Part shown: positions 51,073-61,816 of the stretch, piece after piece
How the letters are laid out: every line of letters starts with the position of its first letter
Numbering within the stretch: position 1 is the stretch's first letter
Assembly (NCBI GenBank): GCA_023389155.1
Contig: JAEWEV010000022.1
Location: 62,001-126,000 of the forward strand
Origin: Pseudomonadota bacterium
GTDB taxonomy: Bacteria > Pseudomonadota > Gammaproteobacteria > Burkholderiales > Burkholderiaceae_B
Reading direction: 5' to 3'
Length of the DNA: 64,000 bases
Notes under the pieces: model-generated
What the model was told of the DNA's origin: nothing
Database searches by the model: none
The model's input: the letters and a program-made list of their open reading frames with translations, nothing else
Position numbers and translations under genes: made by a program

Positions 51073-52155
51073 ATGACATCCGCCCAACGCCCTACCCTGA
51101 CCCAGTTTCTGATCGACGAACGCCGACGCTTTCCGGAGGCAGGCGGCGATTTCAACAGTGTCATACTCAATGTCGCGCTGGTATGCAGGCGTATTTCACA
51201 TGCCATCGCCTGCGGAGTACTGGCGGGTGTCAATGGCAGCGCGGACTCCACCAACGTGCAGGGTGAGGACCAGAAAAAACTTGATATTTTGAGCAATGAT
51301 CTGTTTATCGAAGGCAACCAGTGGGGCGGACAACTGGCAGGCATGGTATCCGAAGAGCTTGATCACCCGTATGTCATTCCCAAACCGTATCGCCGCGGTC
51401 CTTACCTGCTGCTGTTTGATCCCCTGGACGGCTCGTCGAACATTGATGTGAATGTTGCGGTGGGAAGTATCTTTTCCGTATTGCGTACGCCTGACCCCAC
51501 GCGTCGGACAACCACCGAAGATTATCTGCAGCCCGGCGCACGGCAGGTGGCTGCCGGCTACGCAATCTATGGCCCTGCCACCATGCTGGTGCTGACTGTG
51601 GGCAATGGGGTCCACGCTTTTACGCTTTGTCCGCAGGTGGGGGAATTCATGCTGACCCACCCCAATCTGAAAATTCCCGAAGATACCAGCGAATTTGCCA
51701 TTAACACCTCCAACAGCCGCTTCTGGGAAGATCCCGTCCGCCGTTACGTGGATGAATGTATCGCCGGCAAGTCGGGAGAACGCGGCAAGGATTTCAACAT
51801 GCGCTGGATCGCGTCACTCGTCGCAGAAGCGCATCGTATTCTGATGCGTGGCGGGGTCTTCCTGTATCCCAAGGACACGAAAATGCCAGCTCGCAATGGC
51901 CGATTACGTCTGTTATATGAAGCCAATCCTGTCGGATTTATCATGGAACAGGCTGGTGGACGCGCCAGTACCGGGCATGCCCCGATCATGGACGTCAAGC
52001 CTGATGACATTCATCAACGTATCGGTTTCATTTTCGGATCAAAGAACGAAGTCGAGCGGATAGAGGACTATCACAAGCATCCTCGTCAAATTGATTCGCC
52101 CAATCCGCTTTTCCATGAACGAAGTCTGTTTACGGAATCAACAAATATGCAATAA
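51073..52155 (+). CDS. cbbF: Fructose-1,6-bisphosphatase class 1 (Calvin cycle)
   Basis: Hydrolyses fructose 1,6-bisphosphate (and in several autotrophs sedoheptulose 1,7-bisphosphate) in the regeneration phase. It has 360 residues. The metal-binding DPLDGSSNIDVN, the SEE segment (MVSEELDHPY) and the GGVFLYPKD substrate loop are typical of class 1 FBPase. The start at 51073 is preceded by AGGAGATATTC; an upstream in-frame ATG lies inside cbbY. It is followed by a 117-bp gap with nothing recognisable before cbbP. Confidence 0.95.
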   Translation: MTSAQRPTLTQFLIDERRRFPEAGGDFNSVILNVALVCRRISHAIACGVLAGVNGSADSTNVQGEDQKKLDILSNDLFIEGNQWGGQLAGMVSEELDHPYVIPKPYRRGPYLLLFDPLDGSSNIDVNVAVGSIFSVLRTPDPTRRTTTEDYLQPGARQVAAGYAIYGPATMLVLTVGNGVHAFTLCPQVGEFMLTHPNLKIPEDTSEFAINTSNSRFWEDPVRRYVDECIAGKSGERGKDFNMRWIASLVAEAHRILMRGGVFLYPKDTKMPARNGRLRLLYEANPVGFIMEQAGGRASTGHAPIMDVKPDDIHQRIGFIFGSKNEVERIEDYHKHPRQIDSPNPLFHERSLFTESTNMQ

Positions 52156-52272
52156 ACAGGCTGGTGCGAGATGAAAGCCGGGCATGACCGGGCCTGCAAG
52201 AGGCTACGGCAGATTCAACATTCTCGCGCTGCCTGAGCAGACCGATTTATTTTTCAAGAAAGGGCCAAAACG

Positions 52273-53154
52273 ATGTCAGAACGCCACCCGATTATTGCCA
52301 TTACCGGATCCTCCGGCGCAGGAACAACATCGGTTACCCGTACCTTCGAGAATATTTTTCGCCGTGAAGGGGTGACCGCAGCCGCCATTGAGGGAGATAG
52401 TTTCCATCGCTATAACCGTGCTGAAATGAAAGAGCGGCAGGCGGCGGCCGAGAAAAACGGCAATGCCAATTTCAGCCATTTCGGCCCGGACACCAATCTG
52501 TTTGCCGAACTGGAAACCCTGTTTCGCACCTACAGCGAAACGGGCTCCGGCAAGCGCCGCAAATACCTGCACGATACACGGGAGGCAGCGCCCTATAAGC
52601 AGGAGCCAGGCACGTTCACCGATTGGGAAGATATTCCCGGCGGCACCGATCTGCTTTTTTATGAGGGGCTGCATGGTGCGGTGGTGCACGACAAGATCAA
52701 TATTGCACAGTATCCCGATCTGCTGGTCGGCGTGGTGCCGGTCATCAATCTGGAATGGATACAGAAACTGTGGCGTGACAAATCCACGCGCGGCTATTCC
52801 GCCGAAGCCGTGACCGACACCATTCTGCGACGCATGCCAGATTATGTAAATCACATTTGTCCTCAGTTCTCACTCACGCACGTCAACTTCCAGCGCGTGC
52901 CATGCGTGGATACATCGAACCCGTTCATCGCAAGAGACATACCGGCACCCGATGAAAGTTTCGTCGTCATTCGCTTTGCCAATCCCAAGGGGATCGATTT
53001 TCAGTACCTGCTGAATATGGTGCACGATTCTTTCATGTCCCGCGCAAATACGATTGTGGTACCGGGCGGAAAAATGGAACTGGCCATGCAATTGATCTTC
53101 ACGCCATTTATCTGGCGCATGATGGAACGCAAAAAACGCGCAACCCAGCCATAA
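52273..53154 (+). CDS. cbbP: Phosphoribulokinase (class I, proteobacterial)
   Basis: Phosphorylates ribulose 5-phosphate to RuBP, the Calvin-specific step. It has 293 residues, the short proteobacterial type. The P-loop is GSSGAGTTS (about 12-20). Other marks are [23 protein letters not shown] and [14 protein letters not shown], with its catalytic region. It begins 117 bp after cbbF and ends ten bases before cbbT. There are no Cys pairs for thioredoxin control as in plants, as expected for this type. Confidence 0.96.
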   Translation: MSERHPIIAITGSSGAGTTSVTRTFENIFRREGVTAAAIEGDSFHRYNRAEMKERQAAAEKNGNANFSHFGPDTNLFAELETLFRTYSETGSGKRRKYLHDTREAAPYKQEPGTFTDWEDIPGGTDLLFYEGLHGAVVHDKINIAQYPDLLVGVVPVINLEWIQKLWRDKSTRGYSAEAVTDTILRRMPDYVNHICPQFSLTHVNFQRVPCVDTSNPFIARDIPAPDESFVVIRFANPKGIDFQYLLNMVHDSFMSRANTIVVPGGKMELAMQLIFTPFIWRMMERKKRATQP

Positions 53155-53164
53155 GGAGAAAACG

Positions 53165-55189
53165 ATGAATGTCGCTGAAAAAATTCCTGCTCAGGACACC
53201 CGCCACGCCGACGCCTTGCGCTTTCTTGCTGCGGATGCAGTAGAACAGGCGCAATCGGGCCATCCCGGTGCGCCCATGGGGATGGCCGATATCGCCGAGG
53301 TTCTCTGGCGACGCCATCTTTCCCATAACCCGGCCGATCCGGCCTGGTTCAATCGCGATCGCTTTGTGCTGTCCAACGGGCACGGCTCCATGCTTCTGTA
53401 TGGGCTGCTACATCTGACCGGTTATGATCTGCCCCTTGATGAGATCCGACAATTTCGCCAATTACACTCCAAGACGCCAGGCCATCCGGAGTCGGGACTG
53501 ACTCCCGGCGTGGAAACTACCACCGGTCCGCTGGGCCAGGGTCTGGCCAACGCGGTCGGCATGGCGCTCGCAGAAAAGCTGCTGGCGCAACGATATAATC
53601 AGCCCGGGCACGTAGTAGTGGATCATTACACCTACGTCTTCCTGGGTGACGGCTGCCTGATGGAGGGCATCAGCCACGAAGCGTGTTCCCTGGCCGGGAC
53701 ACTGGGGCTGGGCAAGCTGATCTGTTTTTATGACGATAATGGTATTTCCATTGATGGTGAGGTCGCGGGCTGGTTCGCAGACAATACCGCAACACGCTTT
53801 TCTGCCTATAACTGGAATGTGATTGCAGAGGTAGACGGGCACGACCCCGCAGCTATTGACGAAGCGATCCGCCAGGCGAAATCTCAGAAATCGGGGCAGA
53901 ACCGCCCAACCCTGATCTGCTGCAAAACCAATATCGGCCATGGTGCACCGACCCGCGCTGGAACGCACGAGGTACATGGTGCGCCGCTGGGAGCAGACGA
54001 AATTGCCGCCATGCGGGCAGCAAGACACTGGCGTCATGCAGAATTCGAATTACCCCGGGATATTGTGGAGCAATGGAGCGCAATTGAACAGGGAGCGCGC
54101 CGTCAGAAAACATGGCAGCAGCAGTTTGATCGCTGGCAGGCTCAGTTTCCGGAGGATGCGCGGGAATTGGCGCAACGTATGTCAGGCGACATTCCGGCCG
54201 CTACCGGCGAAGCCTTGGAAGAGCTGCTCAATTCCAGTGAATCCCTGCATGGCAAGATCGCCACGCGCAAGGCTTCACAGATCGTGCTGGAGGCAATCAC
54301 CCCTTCCCTGCCTGGACTATTTGGCGGCTCTGCCGATCTAAGCGGCTCGAATCTCACAAATGTGAAATCTTCTGTCTGGGTCAATCATCATGGTAAAGGC
54401 AATTATCTGAGCTATGGTGTGCGCGAATTCGGTATGGCAGCTGTCATGAACGGTATGGCGTTACACGGCGGATTCATTCCCTATGGCGGCACTTTCCTGA
54501 CTTTCTCTGATTATTCACGCAATGCCATCCGCATGGCCGCCCTGATGAAGCAGCGTGTCATTCACGTCTTTACCCATGACTCCATCGGTCTGGGTGAAGA
54601 CGGCCCGACGCATCAACCCATAGAACACCTGAGTTCGCTGAGAATGATTCCGAACAATCATGTGTGGCGACCGTGCGATGGAGAAGAAACTGCCATCGCC
54701 TGGCAGGCGGTTCTGCAGCGCCGCGACGGCCCCGGATGCCTGGTCCTTTCACGCCAGGGCCTCACACCTTTTACTCGCGAGACTGCACAGCGTGAACAAA
54801 TTCTGCGCGGCGGATATGTGCTGCAGGATGCCGCCAATCCCCAGGCACTGGTGATTGCCACCGGGTCGGAAGTGGAAATCGCCATCAAGGCAGCAAACGC
54901 ATTACAAAATGAAGGCGTGGCCGTACGTGTCGTCTCCATGCCATGCGTGGAAGTGTTCTATGCTCAGCCCGCAGCCTGGCGTGAACAAGTTCTCCCGCCA
55001 GGCCTTCCACGCATCAGCATCGAAGCGGGTGTCAGCTGGTATTGGCGTAGTGTCGTCGGGAACGGAACTGCAATTGGCATCGACACTTTCGGAGAATCGG
55101 CTCCGGCTGCACAGCTGTACGAATACTTCGGCCTGACCCCCAGCGCGGTGCAACAGGCCGTTCATGCACAACTGAAGCCCGCAACCTGA
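53165..55189 (+). CDS. cbbT: Transketolase (Calvin operon copy)
   Basis: Thiamine-diphosphate enzyme moving two-carbon units in RuBP regeneration. It has 674 residues. N-terminal marks are [19 protein letters not shown] and the ThDP/metal segment [13 protein letters not shown]...DDNGISIDG. The pyrimidine-binding domain has [19 protein letters not shown] and the [18 protein letters not shown] loop. Its position in the cbb operon makes it the autotrophic copy; a housekeeping tkt is probably elsewhere. It starts ten bases after cbbP. Confidence 0.95.
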   Translation: MNVAEKIPAQDTRHADALRFLAADAVEQAQSGHPGAPMGMADIAEVLWRRHLSHNPADPAWFNRDRFVLSNGHGSMLLYGLLHLTGYDLPLDEIRQFRQLHSKTPGHPESGLTPGVETTTGPLGQGLANAVGMALAEKLLAQRYNQPGHVVVDHYTYVFLGDGCLMEGISHEACSLAGTLGLGKLICFYDDNGISIDGEVAGWFADNTATRFSAYNWNVIAEVDGHDPAAIDEAIRQAKSQKSGQNRPTLICCKTNIGHGAPTRAGTHEVHGAPLGADEIAAMRAARHWRHAEFELPRDIVEQWSAIEQGARRQKTWQQQFDRWQAQFPEDARELAQRMSGDIPAATGEALEELLNSSESLHGKIATRKASQIVLEAITPSLPGLFGGSADLSGSNLTNVKSSVWVNHHGKGNYLSYGVREFGMAAVMNGMALHGGFIPYGGTFLTFSDYSRNAIRMAALMKQRVIHVFTHDSIGLGEDGPTHQPIEHLSSLRMIPNNHVWRPCDGEETAIAWQAVLQRRDGPGCLVLSRQGLTPFTRETAQREQILRGGYVLQDAANPQALVIATGSEVEIAIKAANALQNEGVAVRVVSMPCVEVFYAQPAAWREQVLPPGLPRISIEAGVSWYWRSVVGNGTAIGIDTFGESAPAAQLYEYFGLTPSAVQQAVHAQLKPAT

Positions 55190-55246
55190 ATCAGTCTGAA
55201 CGCAGGATTCACAGTTGTGAACCCGGCAACATTCAAGGAGATTAAT

Positions 55247-56302
55247 ATGGCCCTCGTTTCATTACGTCAACTGCTGGACCACGCGGCAGAACATGAATAT
55301 GGTATTCCTGCATTCAATGTCAATAACCTGGAACAAATCCAGGCCATTATGCAGGCTGCCGCAAGCAAGGACAGCCCGGTGATACTGCAGGCTTCGGCGG
55401 GTGCCCGCAAATATGCGGGGGAGGCATTTTTGCGCCGGCTTGTAGAAGCCGCTATTGAATCCTATCCCGATATTCCTGTCTGCATGCATCAGGATCACGG
55501 GGCCAGTCCGGCAGTATGTCAGGCATCTATCCGGTCTGGCTTTTCAAGTGTAATGATGGATGGCTCGCTCCAGGCAGATATGAAAACGCCGGCATCATAC
55601 GAATACAATGTTGCGGTGACACGACAGGTTACCGATATGGCTCATTGCGTTGGCGTCTCGGTGGAAGGAGAATTGGGATGCCTTGGTTCGCTGGAATCTG
55701 GCCAGGCAGGAGAAGAGGACGGGTCGGGCGCTGAAGGCATTCTTTCTCATGAGCAATTGCTCACCGATCCTGAGCAGGCCGCCGATTTCGTGGCCAGAAC
55801 CGGCGTCGATGCGCTTGCCATTGCCATCGGTACCAGCCACGGCGCCTACAAATTTACTCGCAAGCCAACCGGCGATATCCTTGCCATTGACCGCATCCGC
55901 GCCATTCATGCACGGATACCCGACACGCACCTTGTCATGCATGGTTCGTCCTCGGTTCCCCAGGAATGGCTGGACATCATCCGCAAGCACGGCGGCGATA
56001 TTCGTGAAACCTATGGTGTACCGGTTGAAGAGATCTGCGAGGGGATCAAGAATGGAGTGCGCAAAGTCAATATTGACACGGACATTCGCCTTGCCATGAC
56101 AGGTGCAATACGCCGTTGCATGACGCAAAATACCGCTGAATTTGATCCCCGAAAATTTTTCAAGGAAGCCACTGCCGCAGCACGCGAAATCTGCGAGCAG
56201 CGCTTTGAGGCATTTGGCTGCGCGGGACGTGCGTCCTCCATCAAGCCGGTGCCACTGGAACAGATGGCCGCAATTTACGCGAAGGAAACAATTGCAGCCT
56301 GA
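55247..56302 (+). CDS. cbbA: Class II fructose-bisphosphate aldolase, Calvin cycle subtype
   Basis: Zinc-dependent aldolase that makes fructose and sedoheptulose bisphosphates. It has 351 residues. It contains [16 protein letters not shown], the zinc His segment [24 protein letters not shown] with metal Glu, and [17 protein letters not shown]. It is the last gene of the cbb operon and is followed by an intrinsic terminator at 56443. The start at 55247 has AAGGAG eight bases upstream; a GTG further upstream at 55217 is unlikely. There is no pentose-5-phosphate epimerase or GAPDH/PGK gene in the cluster. Confidence 0.96.
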   Translation: MALVSLRQLLDHAAEHEYGIPAFNVNNLEQIQAIMQAAASKDSPVILQASAGARKYAGEAFLRRLVEAAIESYPDIPVCMHQDHGASPAVCQASIRSGFSSVMMDGSLQADMKTPASYEYNVAVTRQVTDMAHCVGVSVEGELGCLGSLESGQAGEEDGSGAEGILSHEQLLTDPEQAADFVARTGVDALAIAIGTSHGAYKFTRKPTGDILAIDRIRAIHARIPDTHLVMHGSSSVPQEWLDIIRKHGGDIRETYGVPVEEICEGIKNGVRKVNIDTDIRLAMTGAIRRCMTQNTAEFDPRKFFKEATAAAREICEQRFEAFGCAGRASSIKPVPLEQMAAIYAKETIAA

Positions 56303-56442
56303 TGTTTTCGATGCCGGAATATAAGCTTCTGATTGGGTGCGCTTGTGGTTTAGCGAGTTCTTGACTGTTCTGCGCCGGTTCTGGCACCACTTCCGCCCCA
56401 ATTCGATATTTTCAAATCGAATCAGAGGTCGGCAGCAATGGC

Positions 56443-56475
56443 GAAGGGGCTCCGTTATCAGAGCCCCTTCTTTCT
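56443..56475 (+). terminator. Intrinsic terminator of the cbb operon
   Basis: A 10-bp stem GAAGGGGCTC (56443-56452) / GAGCCCCTTC (56461-56470) with an 8-nt loop, followed by TTTCT on the plus strand, 140 bp after the cbbA stop. On the minus strand there is no T-run, so it serves the plus-strand cbb transcript rather than frmA. Confidence 0.75.
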
Positions 56476-56565
56476 GGCTGTTGTAACCGTACCGCCACAA
56501 CAGGAACACAGCTTGGTCATGCCAGGTACTTCCCGCCAATAAAGCAGGTTATACCCGACAAGAGA

Positions 56566-57678
56566 TCAATCGAATGTCACCACAGAACGGATGGATTTTC
56601 CTTCATGCATCAGATCGAAGGCTTCGTTGATCTTTTCAATGGGCATGACGTGCGTGATCAGATCATCGATATTGATCTTGCCTTCCATATACCAATCGAC
56701 AATTTTAGGCACATCGGTACGTCCCCTTGCGCCGCCGAAAGCCGAACCCTGCCAGACTCGGCCGGTTACCAACTGGAACGGCCTGGTAGAGATTTCCTGT
56801 CCTGCTCCGGCAACGCCGATAATCGTGCTCTTACCCCAGCCTTTATGACATGACTCGAGCGCCTGTCTCATCAGATTGACATTGCCGATACATTCAAAGG
56901 TATGGTCCGCACCACCTTTAGTCAGGCTGACCAGATAAGGAACAATTTCGCCTTCGACTTCTTTCGGATTGACAAAATGCGTCATGCCGAATTTGCGGGC
57001 CAGTTCTTCTCGTGCGGGATTGATATCGACGCCGATGATCATGTCTGCACCCGCCATGCGCGCACCCTGCACGACATTCAGGCCGATGCCGCCCAGACCG
57101 AATACGATGACCTTGTCACCCGGCTGCACCTTGGCTGTGTAGATAACCGCACCCACCCCGGTTGTGACACCGCAGCCAATGTAGCAGACCTTTTCAAACG
57201 GAGCATCTTCACGGATTTTTGCAAGTGCAATTTCCGGCACTACCGTGTAGTTCGAGAACGTGGAAGTGCCCATGTAATGGAACACATCCTTGCCGTTCAT
57301 TTTAAAACGGCTGGTGCCATCGGGCATCAGGCCCTTGCCCTGCGTTTCGCGGATGGCGCCACACAAGTTGGTTTTGCGTGACAGGCAGAATTCACAGTTG
57401 CGGCACTCGGGGGTATACAGTGGGATGACGTGATCACCGGGCTTGAGCGTCGTAACGCCAGAGCCCACTTCCACCACAACACCGGCACCCTCGTGTCCCA
57501 GAATCGCGGGGAATATCCCCTCCGGATCATCTCCCGACAGCGTGAACATGTCAGTGTGGCACACTCCCGAGGCCTTGATTTCCACCAGCACTTCAAATGC
57601 ACGCGGGCCGTCCAGCTGTACGGTTTCGATGGTCAGTGGTGCCCCGGCTTTGGTGGCAACAGCGGCTTTTGTATCCAT
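56566..57678 (-). CDS. frmA: S-(hydroxymethyl)glutathione dehydrogenase / class III alcohol dehydrogenase
   Basis: NAD-dependent zinc dehydrogenase oxidising S-hydroxymethylglutathione to S-formylglutathione. It has 370 residues, the family length. The catalytic zinc site includes [13 protein letters not shown] and [12 protein letters not shown]. The structural zinc has four Cys residues in the [15 protein letters not shown] stretch. The NAD-binding fold has [19 protein letters not shown]. It follows gfa by 15 bp on the same strand, so formaldehyde capture and oxidation are linked. In this block it takes the formaldehyde produced by methanol dehydrogenase. No fghA/frmB hydrolase is in the window. 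Confidence 0.96.
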   Translation of the reverse strand: MDTKAAVATKAGAPLTIETVQLDGPRAFEVLVEIKASGVCHTDMFTLSGDDPEGIFPAILGHEGAGVVVEVGSGVTTLKPGDHVIPLYTPECRNCEFCLSRKTNLCGAIRETQGKGLMPDGTSRFKMNGKDVFHYMGTSTFSNYTVVPEIALAKIREDAPFEKVCYIGCGVTTGVGAVIYTAKVQPGDKVIVFGLGGIGLNVVQGARMAGADMIIGVDINPAREELARKFGMTHFVNPKEVEGEIVPYLVSLTKGGADHTFECIGNVNLMRQALESCHKGWGKSTIIGVAGAGQEISTRPFQLVTGRVWQGSAFGGARGRTDVPKIVDWYMEGKINIDDLITHVMPIEKINEAFDLMHEGKSIRSVVTFD

Positions 57679-57693
57679 TACTTCAACTCCTGC

Positions 57694-58263
57694 TCAAGAT
57701 GCATGTTTTGCTTTTGCGACATGCGTTGCGATTACGTCCATCAACGCAGGCGACAGGCAGTCATAGGGAGGCAGTCCAAGTTCATTCAACCTTGCGCGAA
57801 TACCGCTCATCTCTGCGGGATCAGTTCCGGTTTCGATGATTGAAGACACGAAAGCGGCGAACGTTGGTGCTGACCAGCCAGTATCCGGAGAGCGTTCCGT
57901 ATGGATGAAGTCCAGTCCGTAAAACGGATGTTGAGAGTTCTCGATACGGCCATACATGTGAACCCCACAAGCGGAGCATGCATGACGCTGAATGGCGGCA
58001 GATTCGTCTACCACTTTCAGCTTGTCTGCATTTGCCGTGACCTGCACCGCTTCCTTGGGAACTACCGCCACCTGAGAAAACAGCGCACCTGCAGGCCGCC
58101 AGCATTTGGAGCAACCACAAAGGTGATTATGAGCAGATTGTGAGTTGACCGTTACTTCGACACGGTCAGTCTCGCAGTCGCACACCAGCTTGCCACCGGT
58201 AAAATTATTGTCTGTTTGTGCCTGAACGCCATTGTTAACGGCTGGATGAATATTGTAACTCAT
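57694..58263 (-). CDS. gfa: S-(hydroxymethyl)glutathione synthase (glutathione-dependent formaldehyde-activating enzyme)
   Basis: A 189-residue zinc protein of the GFA/CENP-V family that speeds addition of formaldehyde to glutathione, as in Paracoccus. The zinc Cys residues occur as [12 protein letters not shown] and [10 protein letters not shown]. It starts with ATG behind GGAGACAC. It is the first gene of a gfa-frmA pair on the minus strand. Some work has questioned whether Gfa is catalytic or a glutathione/formaldehyde carrier; the gene linkage here supports a role in formaldehyde oxidation. Confidence 0.92.
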   Translation of the reverse strand: MSYNIHPAVNNGVQAQTDNNFTGGKLVCDCETDRVEVTVNSQSAHNHLCGCSKCWRPAGALFSQVAVVPKEAVQVTANADKLKVVDESAAIQRHACSACGVHMYGRIENSQHPFYGLDFIHTERSPDTGWSAPTFAAFVSSIIETGTDPAEMSGIRARLNELGLPPYDCLSPALMDVIATHVAKAKHAS

Positions 58264-58674
58264 ATGTGTCTCCGGAATGGTTATGAAAACTAAAGGTTAT
58301 GAGGTCTGCGTCCCGCCCCTTGATGCGTGCTTGCGCACTCGGGCAGCAGATTACCCGGCATTCACGATCCTGAAGCAACATCCGTGCCAATCGCGGAGAA
58401 TCTCTGTCATTACGACGGCAAACGTAGCCAATACGTGAAAATACGGGCAGACGATCCGATTGCGCAAATTCCAGTATGTGCGAGTCAAATCAGCAGTTGT
58501 TCAGAATCTGAGACAGGCTGTGCCATCTCATCCAGCTCTACTTCATGGAGTCGGGACACATCGATCATAGGTGTTATCGTATAAGAAGCCACTTCGCATA
58601 CCCGTACTATATCAACCTGAGACAGCAGAATATTTACGGGAGAAACGATATTGTTTTACCTGGATCTGGTGGCG
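58264..58674. other. Intergenic region, no gene called
   Basis: About 410 bp between gfa (starting leftward) and the end of the S33 peptidase gene. It should hold the gfa-frmA promoter. A plus-strand frame at 58327-58584 has no ribosome site and looks random. I see no clear repeat, RNA or terminator. Confidence 0.5.
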
Positions 58675-59733
58675 TCATACCAAGCGGCTTAATTTCCGAG
58701 CAAGTGCGCCAGCGATGAGCCGATCGGATGTGGTGTGGGTTCCCCCCTTAACCCAGCAAACTTCTGGATTTCTAAGAAACCGCAGCAGAAAGTGGACATT
58801 TTCCGGAGGACAGATCCAGTCATGGGTGCCGTGCACAAGTGTCAGATTGATACCGCATTCGCCTACTCTCGGGAGTAGTACAGAAAGATCGACAAAACAA
58901 CGGTGCTGTAAATAATGAGATTGAATTCGAAATTTATTAATCCTTCGAGCAATTGCGGGAGTCTTCCCAGGGTACAGATCTGATTGGCCCGAAAAATTAT
59001 CATCGCTTGCATTTTTTTGGATTGCAAATGTGGCACTCGCTAACTCAGAATGCTCCGCATGATCGCTCCCTATTTCAAATCTTGCTTTGTTCTCGTCAGC
59101 ACAAGCGTCCAACGCTAGGTTGCGCTGCGCCAGGACTGCCATCACTCGATCTTCGTAACATCCCCAGCGACTGGCCGCAGCGGCCTGTGCCGATGGATCG
59201 TTGCCCAGCAGCGAACCAACCAATGTCTGCATTACCGAGTTTTTCTCTGCAGAGGTCATGTTGAAGGTCAGATCCTCCCACGCCTGTGGTACCAGCGCAC
59301 GCAAATCCTGAAAAAACCAAGAAAGCTGACGCTCGGAAGGCAAAAAAACACCGCGTAACAGGAGGTGGTTAATGGCCGACGGATGCCTGGCAGCATAAGC
59401 CAGCGCAAGAAATGCTCCCCATGAACCGCCCACCACGACCCATGCACCAATATTCAGGTGCGCTCGCAGTCGTTCGATATCAGCCACCAGATGGTCGGTG
59501 GTATTATTTTCCAGACTTCCGGCAGGACGGCTTCTTCCACAACCGCGCTGATCGAACAGAACAATCCGCCAGCGCGTGAGGTCGAACCAGTCAAGCATGG
59601 CGAGATTTGCGCTGCTACCCGGACCGCCGTGCAAAACGACAGCAGCCATCGCTCGCGGATTGCCGAACTCCATGTAATACACTTCATGCCCATCGGGCGT
59701 TTTCAGATAACCTTGTGATAATGGTGCACTCAT
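58675..59733 (-). CDS. S33-family alpha/beta-hydrolase (proline iminopeptidase-like), divergent from pqqA
   Basis: A 352-residue alpha/beta-hydrolase of the proline iminopeptidase type. The oxyanion segment HGGPGSS, the nucleophile elbow GGSWGAF, the acid in HGTHDWICPPENV and the His in KGGTHTTSD give a complete triad. The middle (about 190-270) is unlike standard enzymes: it contains a segment rich in Asp/Ser/Asn (KNASDDNFSGQSDLYPG). The start at 59733 has GAAGGTGATG upstream; a longer frame to 59823 has none. It is divergent from pqqA with 260 bp between. Cleaving PqqA or its product is an untested possibility, as no pqqF is in the window. Confidence 0.8.
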   Translation of the reverse strand: MSAPLSQGYLKTPDGHEVYYMEFGNPRAMAAVVLHGGPGSSANLAMLDWFDLTRWRIVLFDQRGCGRSRPAGSLENNTTDHLVADIERLRAHLNIGAWVVVGGSWGAFLALAYAARHPSAINHLLLRGVFLPSERQLSWFFQDLRALVPQAWEDLTFNMTSAEKNSVMQTLVGSLLGNDPSAQAAAASRWGCYEDRVMAVLAQRNLALDACADENKARFEIGSDHAEHSELASATFAIQKNASDDNFSGQSDLYPGKTPAIARRINKFRIQSHYLQHRCFVDLSVLLPRVGECGINLTLVHGTHDWICPPENVHFLLRFLRNPEVCWVKGGTHTTSDRLIAGALARKLSRLV

Positions 59734-59833
59734 TGCATCACCTTCAAGAATGGAATAAAAAGCCACCACAAATAAATTACATGTGTCATATTTACAACTC
59801 GCATACCTGCAATTTTTTGCCAATTAAAGCGCC

Positions 59834-59861
59834 TTGACAAATATGCGGGTCATGCTACCAT
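59834..59861 (+). promoter_or_regulatory. Candidate pqq operon promoter
   Basis: A perfect TTGACA (59834-59839) is followed after 16 bp by TACCAT (59856-59861). Initiation near 59868 would leave a leader of about 125 nt before pqqA. The leader contains CCTTAT and ATAAGG arms near 59908 and 59945 that could pair. No other good promoter is seen in the gap to the divergent peptidase gene. Confidence 0.55.
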
Positions 59862-59993
59862 TAATTTGACTGGACAAGGTTTTCACAGTCATACGTGGCA
59901 GTTTCCTTATGAGAAGTAGCCATCTGTAAGGGCTCTTGTCTTATATAAGGTTTGCCTGACACTTCCGTATCTCAACCTGTATAGGAGACAACT

Positions 59994-60068
59994 ATGAAAT
60001 GGACAACACCCGAGTTTTGCGATCTTCGTTTCGGCTTTGAAATCACGATGTACATCGCCAACCGCTAA
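59994..60068 (+). CDS. pqqA: PQQ precursor peptide PqqA
   Basis: A 24-residue ribosomal precursor of pyrroloquinoline quinone: MKWTTPEFCDLRFGFEITMY then IANR. The Glu at 16 and Tyr at 20 that are crosslinked to form PQQ are present with the required three-residue spacing, and the FGFEITMYIANR end is the family signature. It is too short for default gene callers. A TAGGAGACAACT ribosome site precedes the ATG. A strong hairpin follows before pqqB. The Cys at position 9 is unusual; I recall Thr or Val there in most relatives. Confidence 0.97.
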   Translation: MKWTTPEFCDLRFGFEITMYIANR

Positions 60069-60092
60069 TCGAAATTCAACGCTCAAACTATG

Positions 60093-60120
60093 CGGCGCTG
60101 GCAAGAGCCAGCGCCGTTTT
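60093..60120 (+). terminator. Hairpin with T-run between pqqA and pqqB (attenuator)
   Basis: A perfect 10-bp stem CGGCGCTGGC (60093-60102) / GCCAGCGCCG (60107-60116), loop AAGA, then TTTTA. By form it is an intrinsic terminator. As pqqB-E start 12 bp later with no promoter in the gap, it probably stops only part of transcription and keeps pqqA mRNA in large excess, as reported for other pqq operons. Confidence 0.85.
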
Positions 60121-60131
60121 ACTTATCAATT

Positions 60132-61061
60132 ATGAAAATTCTTGTGCTTGGCTCTGCCGCCGGTGGTGGATTTCCTCAGTGGAACTGTAATTGCCCCAAT
60201 TGTGCTGGAGTGCGCCAACAAAACATTCGAGCGATTCCGCGCACCCAATCGTCGATTGCGATTTCTGCAGACGGTATACAATGGTTGCTCGTCAATGCGT
60301 CTCCTGACATTCTGAAGCAAATCCAGACCAATCCCGCACTGCAGCCGGCACGTGCAATCCGTGACACCGGTATCAAATCTGTCATATTGATGGATGCTCA
60401 GATCGATCATGTCACGGGACTGCTGATGCTGCGGGAAAGCGGCACACCCCTGCCACTTTACTGTACCCAGCCCGTGTGGAATGATTTGAACACCGGATTG
60501 CCACTTGTACCGGTGCTTTCCCATTACTGTGGTGTGGAACATCGACCCATTTCTGTCGACGACAATGCATTCGGCCCCGCTTTGCATGTGCCCGGGATGC
60601 AGGATATTTCCATCACTCCGTTTCCTCTCTCGAGCAAGGCGCCGCCCTATTCCCCAAACCGCAACAATCCGCAGACCGGCGACAATATCGGACTATTGAT
60701 TACGAATGAAAAGACCGGGAAAAGTGCTTTCTATGCACCTGGGCTGGGACAGATAGAACCGCTGGTCCTCGAGGCCATGAACCGTGCAGACTGTGTACTG
60801 GTTGACGGAACGGTATGGACGGAGGACGAAATGATTCAACGTGGTCTGTCAAAAAAAACAGCGGCAGAGATGGGACATTTACCTCAGTCCGGACCACAGG
60901 GTATGATCAGTGTCCTGGATTCGCTGGGCAATAACAAACGCAAGATTCTCATCCACATTAATAACAGTAATCCGATTCTGAATCAGGACTCTGACGAAGC
61001 GGCAGTCCTGCAAAGACATGCAATAGAAATTGCCGTAGACGGCATGGAGATCACATTGTGA
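60132..61061 (+). CDS. pqqB: PqqB, PQQ biosynthesis hydroxylase-type MBL-fold protein
   Basis: A 309-residue metallo-beta-lactamase-fold protein; PqqB is now thought to be an iron enzyme that hydroxylates the Glu-Tyr product released from PqqA. It begins [19 protein letters not shown], contains the CNCPNC motif (about residues 19-24), the metal site in [14 protein letters not shown] and a C-terminal [11 protein letters not shown] segment, all characteristic. The stop overlaps the pqqC GTG start (GTGA). Confidence 0.95.
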   Translation: MKILVLGSAAGGGFPQWNCNCPNCAGVRQQNIRAIPRTQSSIAISADGIQWLLVNASPDILKQIQTNPALQPARAIRDTGIKSVILMDAQIDHVTGLLMLRESGTPLPLYCTQPVWNDLNTGLPLVPVLSHYCGVEHRPISVDDNAFGPALHVPGMQDISITPFPLSSKAPPYSPNRNNPQTGDNIGLLITNEKTGKSAFYAPGLGQIEPLVLEAMNRADCVLVDGTVWTEDEMIQRGLSKKTAAEMGHLPQSGPQGMISVLDSLGNNKRKILIHINNSNPILNQDSDEAAVLQRHAIEIAVDGMEITL

Positions 61062-61816
61062 GTATCAATCTTTCGAATCTCGCAGTCTATAACCAGAAGC
61101 AGAGCGATCCCGAGGCCTGGGATCGTGATGAATTTGAACGTCAGCTCCGGGCCAAGGGAAAAAGTTATCACATCCATCACCCGTTCAACACCAGGATGAA
61201 CAGTGGCCAGCTTTCGAAAGAAGATATTCAATACTGGGTCGCCAACCGCTTCTACTATCAGATCAATATTCCACTGAAGGACGCCGCAGTCATGGCCAAC
61301 TGCCCTGATCGGGAAACGCGACGTCGCTGGGTATTGCGAATTCTTGATCACGACGGTTATGGTGAGAACGAAGGTGGCATCGAAGCCTGGACCAGATTGG
61401 GTGAAGCTGTCGGCATCAGCCGTGAAGATTTGTGGTCTCTGAAACTCGTTGTTCCCGGCGTGCGCTTCGCCGTGGATGCCTATGTGAATTTTGCGCGACA
61501 GGCTCCCTGGCAGGAAGCAGTCTGTTCGTCCCTGACCGAAATGTTTGCACCGAAAATCCACAAGGACCGGCTCGCCAACTGGCCCACTCAGTATCAGTGG
61601 ATTGAGCCGGAAGGGCTGGACTATTTTCGCAGTCGTATCTCTCTGGCAGAAAGAGACGTCGAACACGGACTCGAAGTTACACTGGACTACTTTACAACCC
61701 GACAACAGCAGGCCCGGGCGCTTGAAATCCTGCAGTTCAAGCTGGATATCCTCTGGTCGATGCTGGATGCCATCGAAAAAGCCTGTACTCATGACAGCGA
61801 GACTGCCAATGCATGA
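61058..61816 (+). CDS. pqqC: PqqC, pyrroloquinoline-quinone synthase
   Basis: Cofactor-less oxidase that performs the final ring closure and eight-electron oxidation to PQQ. It has 252 residues, all-helical. Signature stretches are [37 protein letters not shown], and [18 protein letters not shown] with active-site His and Tyr residues. The start is GTG at 61058, overlapping the pqqB stop by three bases. The end overlaps pqqD by eight bases. Confidence 0.96.
   Translation: MSINLSNLAVYNQKQSDPEAWDRDEFERQLRAKGKSYHIHHPFNTRMNSGQLSKEDIQYWVANRFYYQINIPLKDAAVMANCPDRETRRRWVLRILDHDGYGENEGGIEAWTRLGEAVGISREDLWSLKLVVPGVRFAVDAYVNFARQAPWQEAVCSSLTEMFAPKIHKDRLANWPTQYQWIEPEGLDYFRSRISLAERDVEHGLEVTLDYFTTRQQQARALEILQFKLDILWSMLDAIEKACTHDSETANA

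Noticed and set aside
58327..58584. 85-codon plus-strand frame in the gfa/peptidase gap
   Set aside because: Ser/Thr-rich random composition, no ribosome site, no family resemblance.
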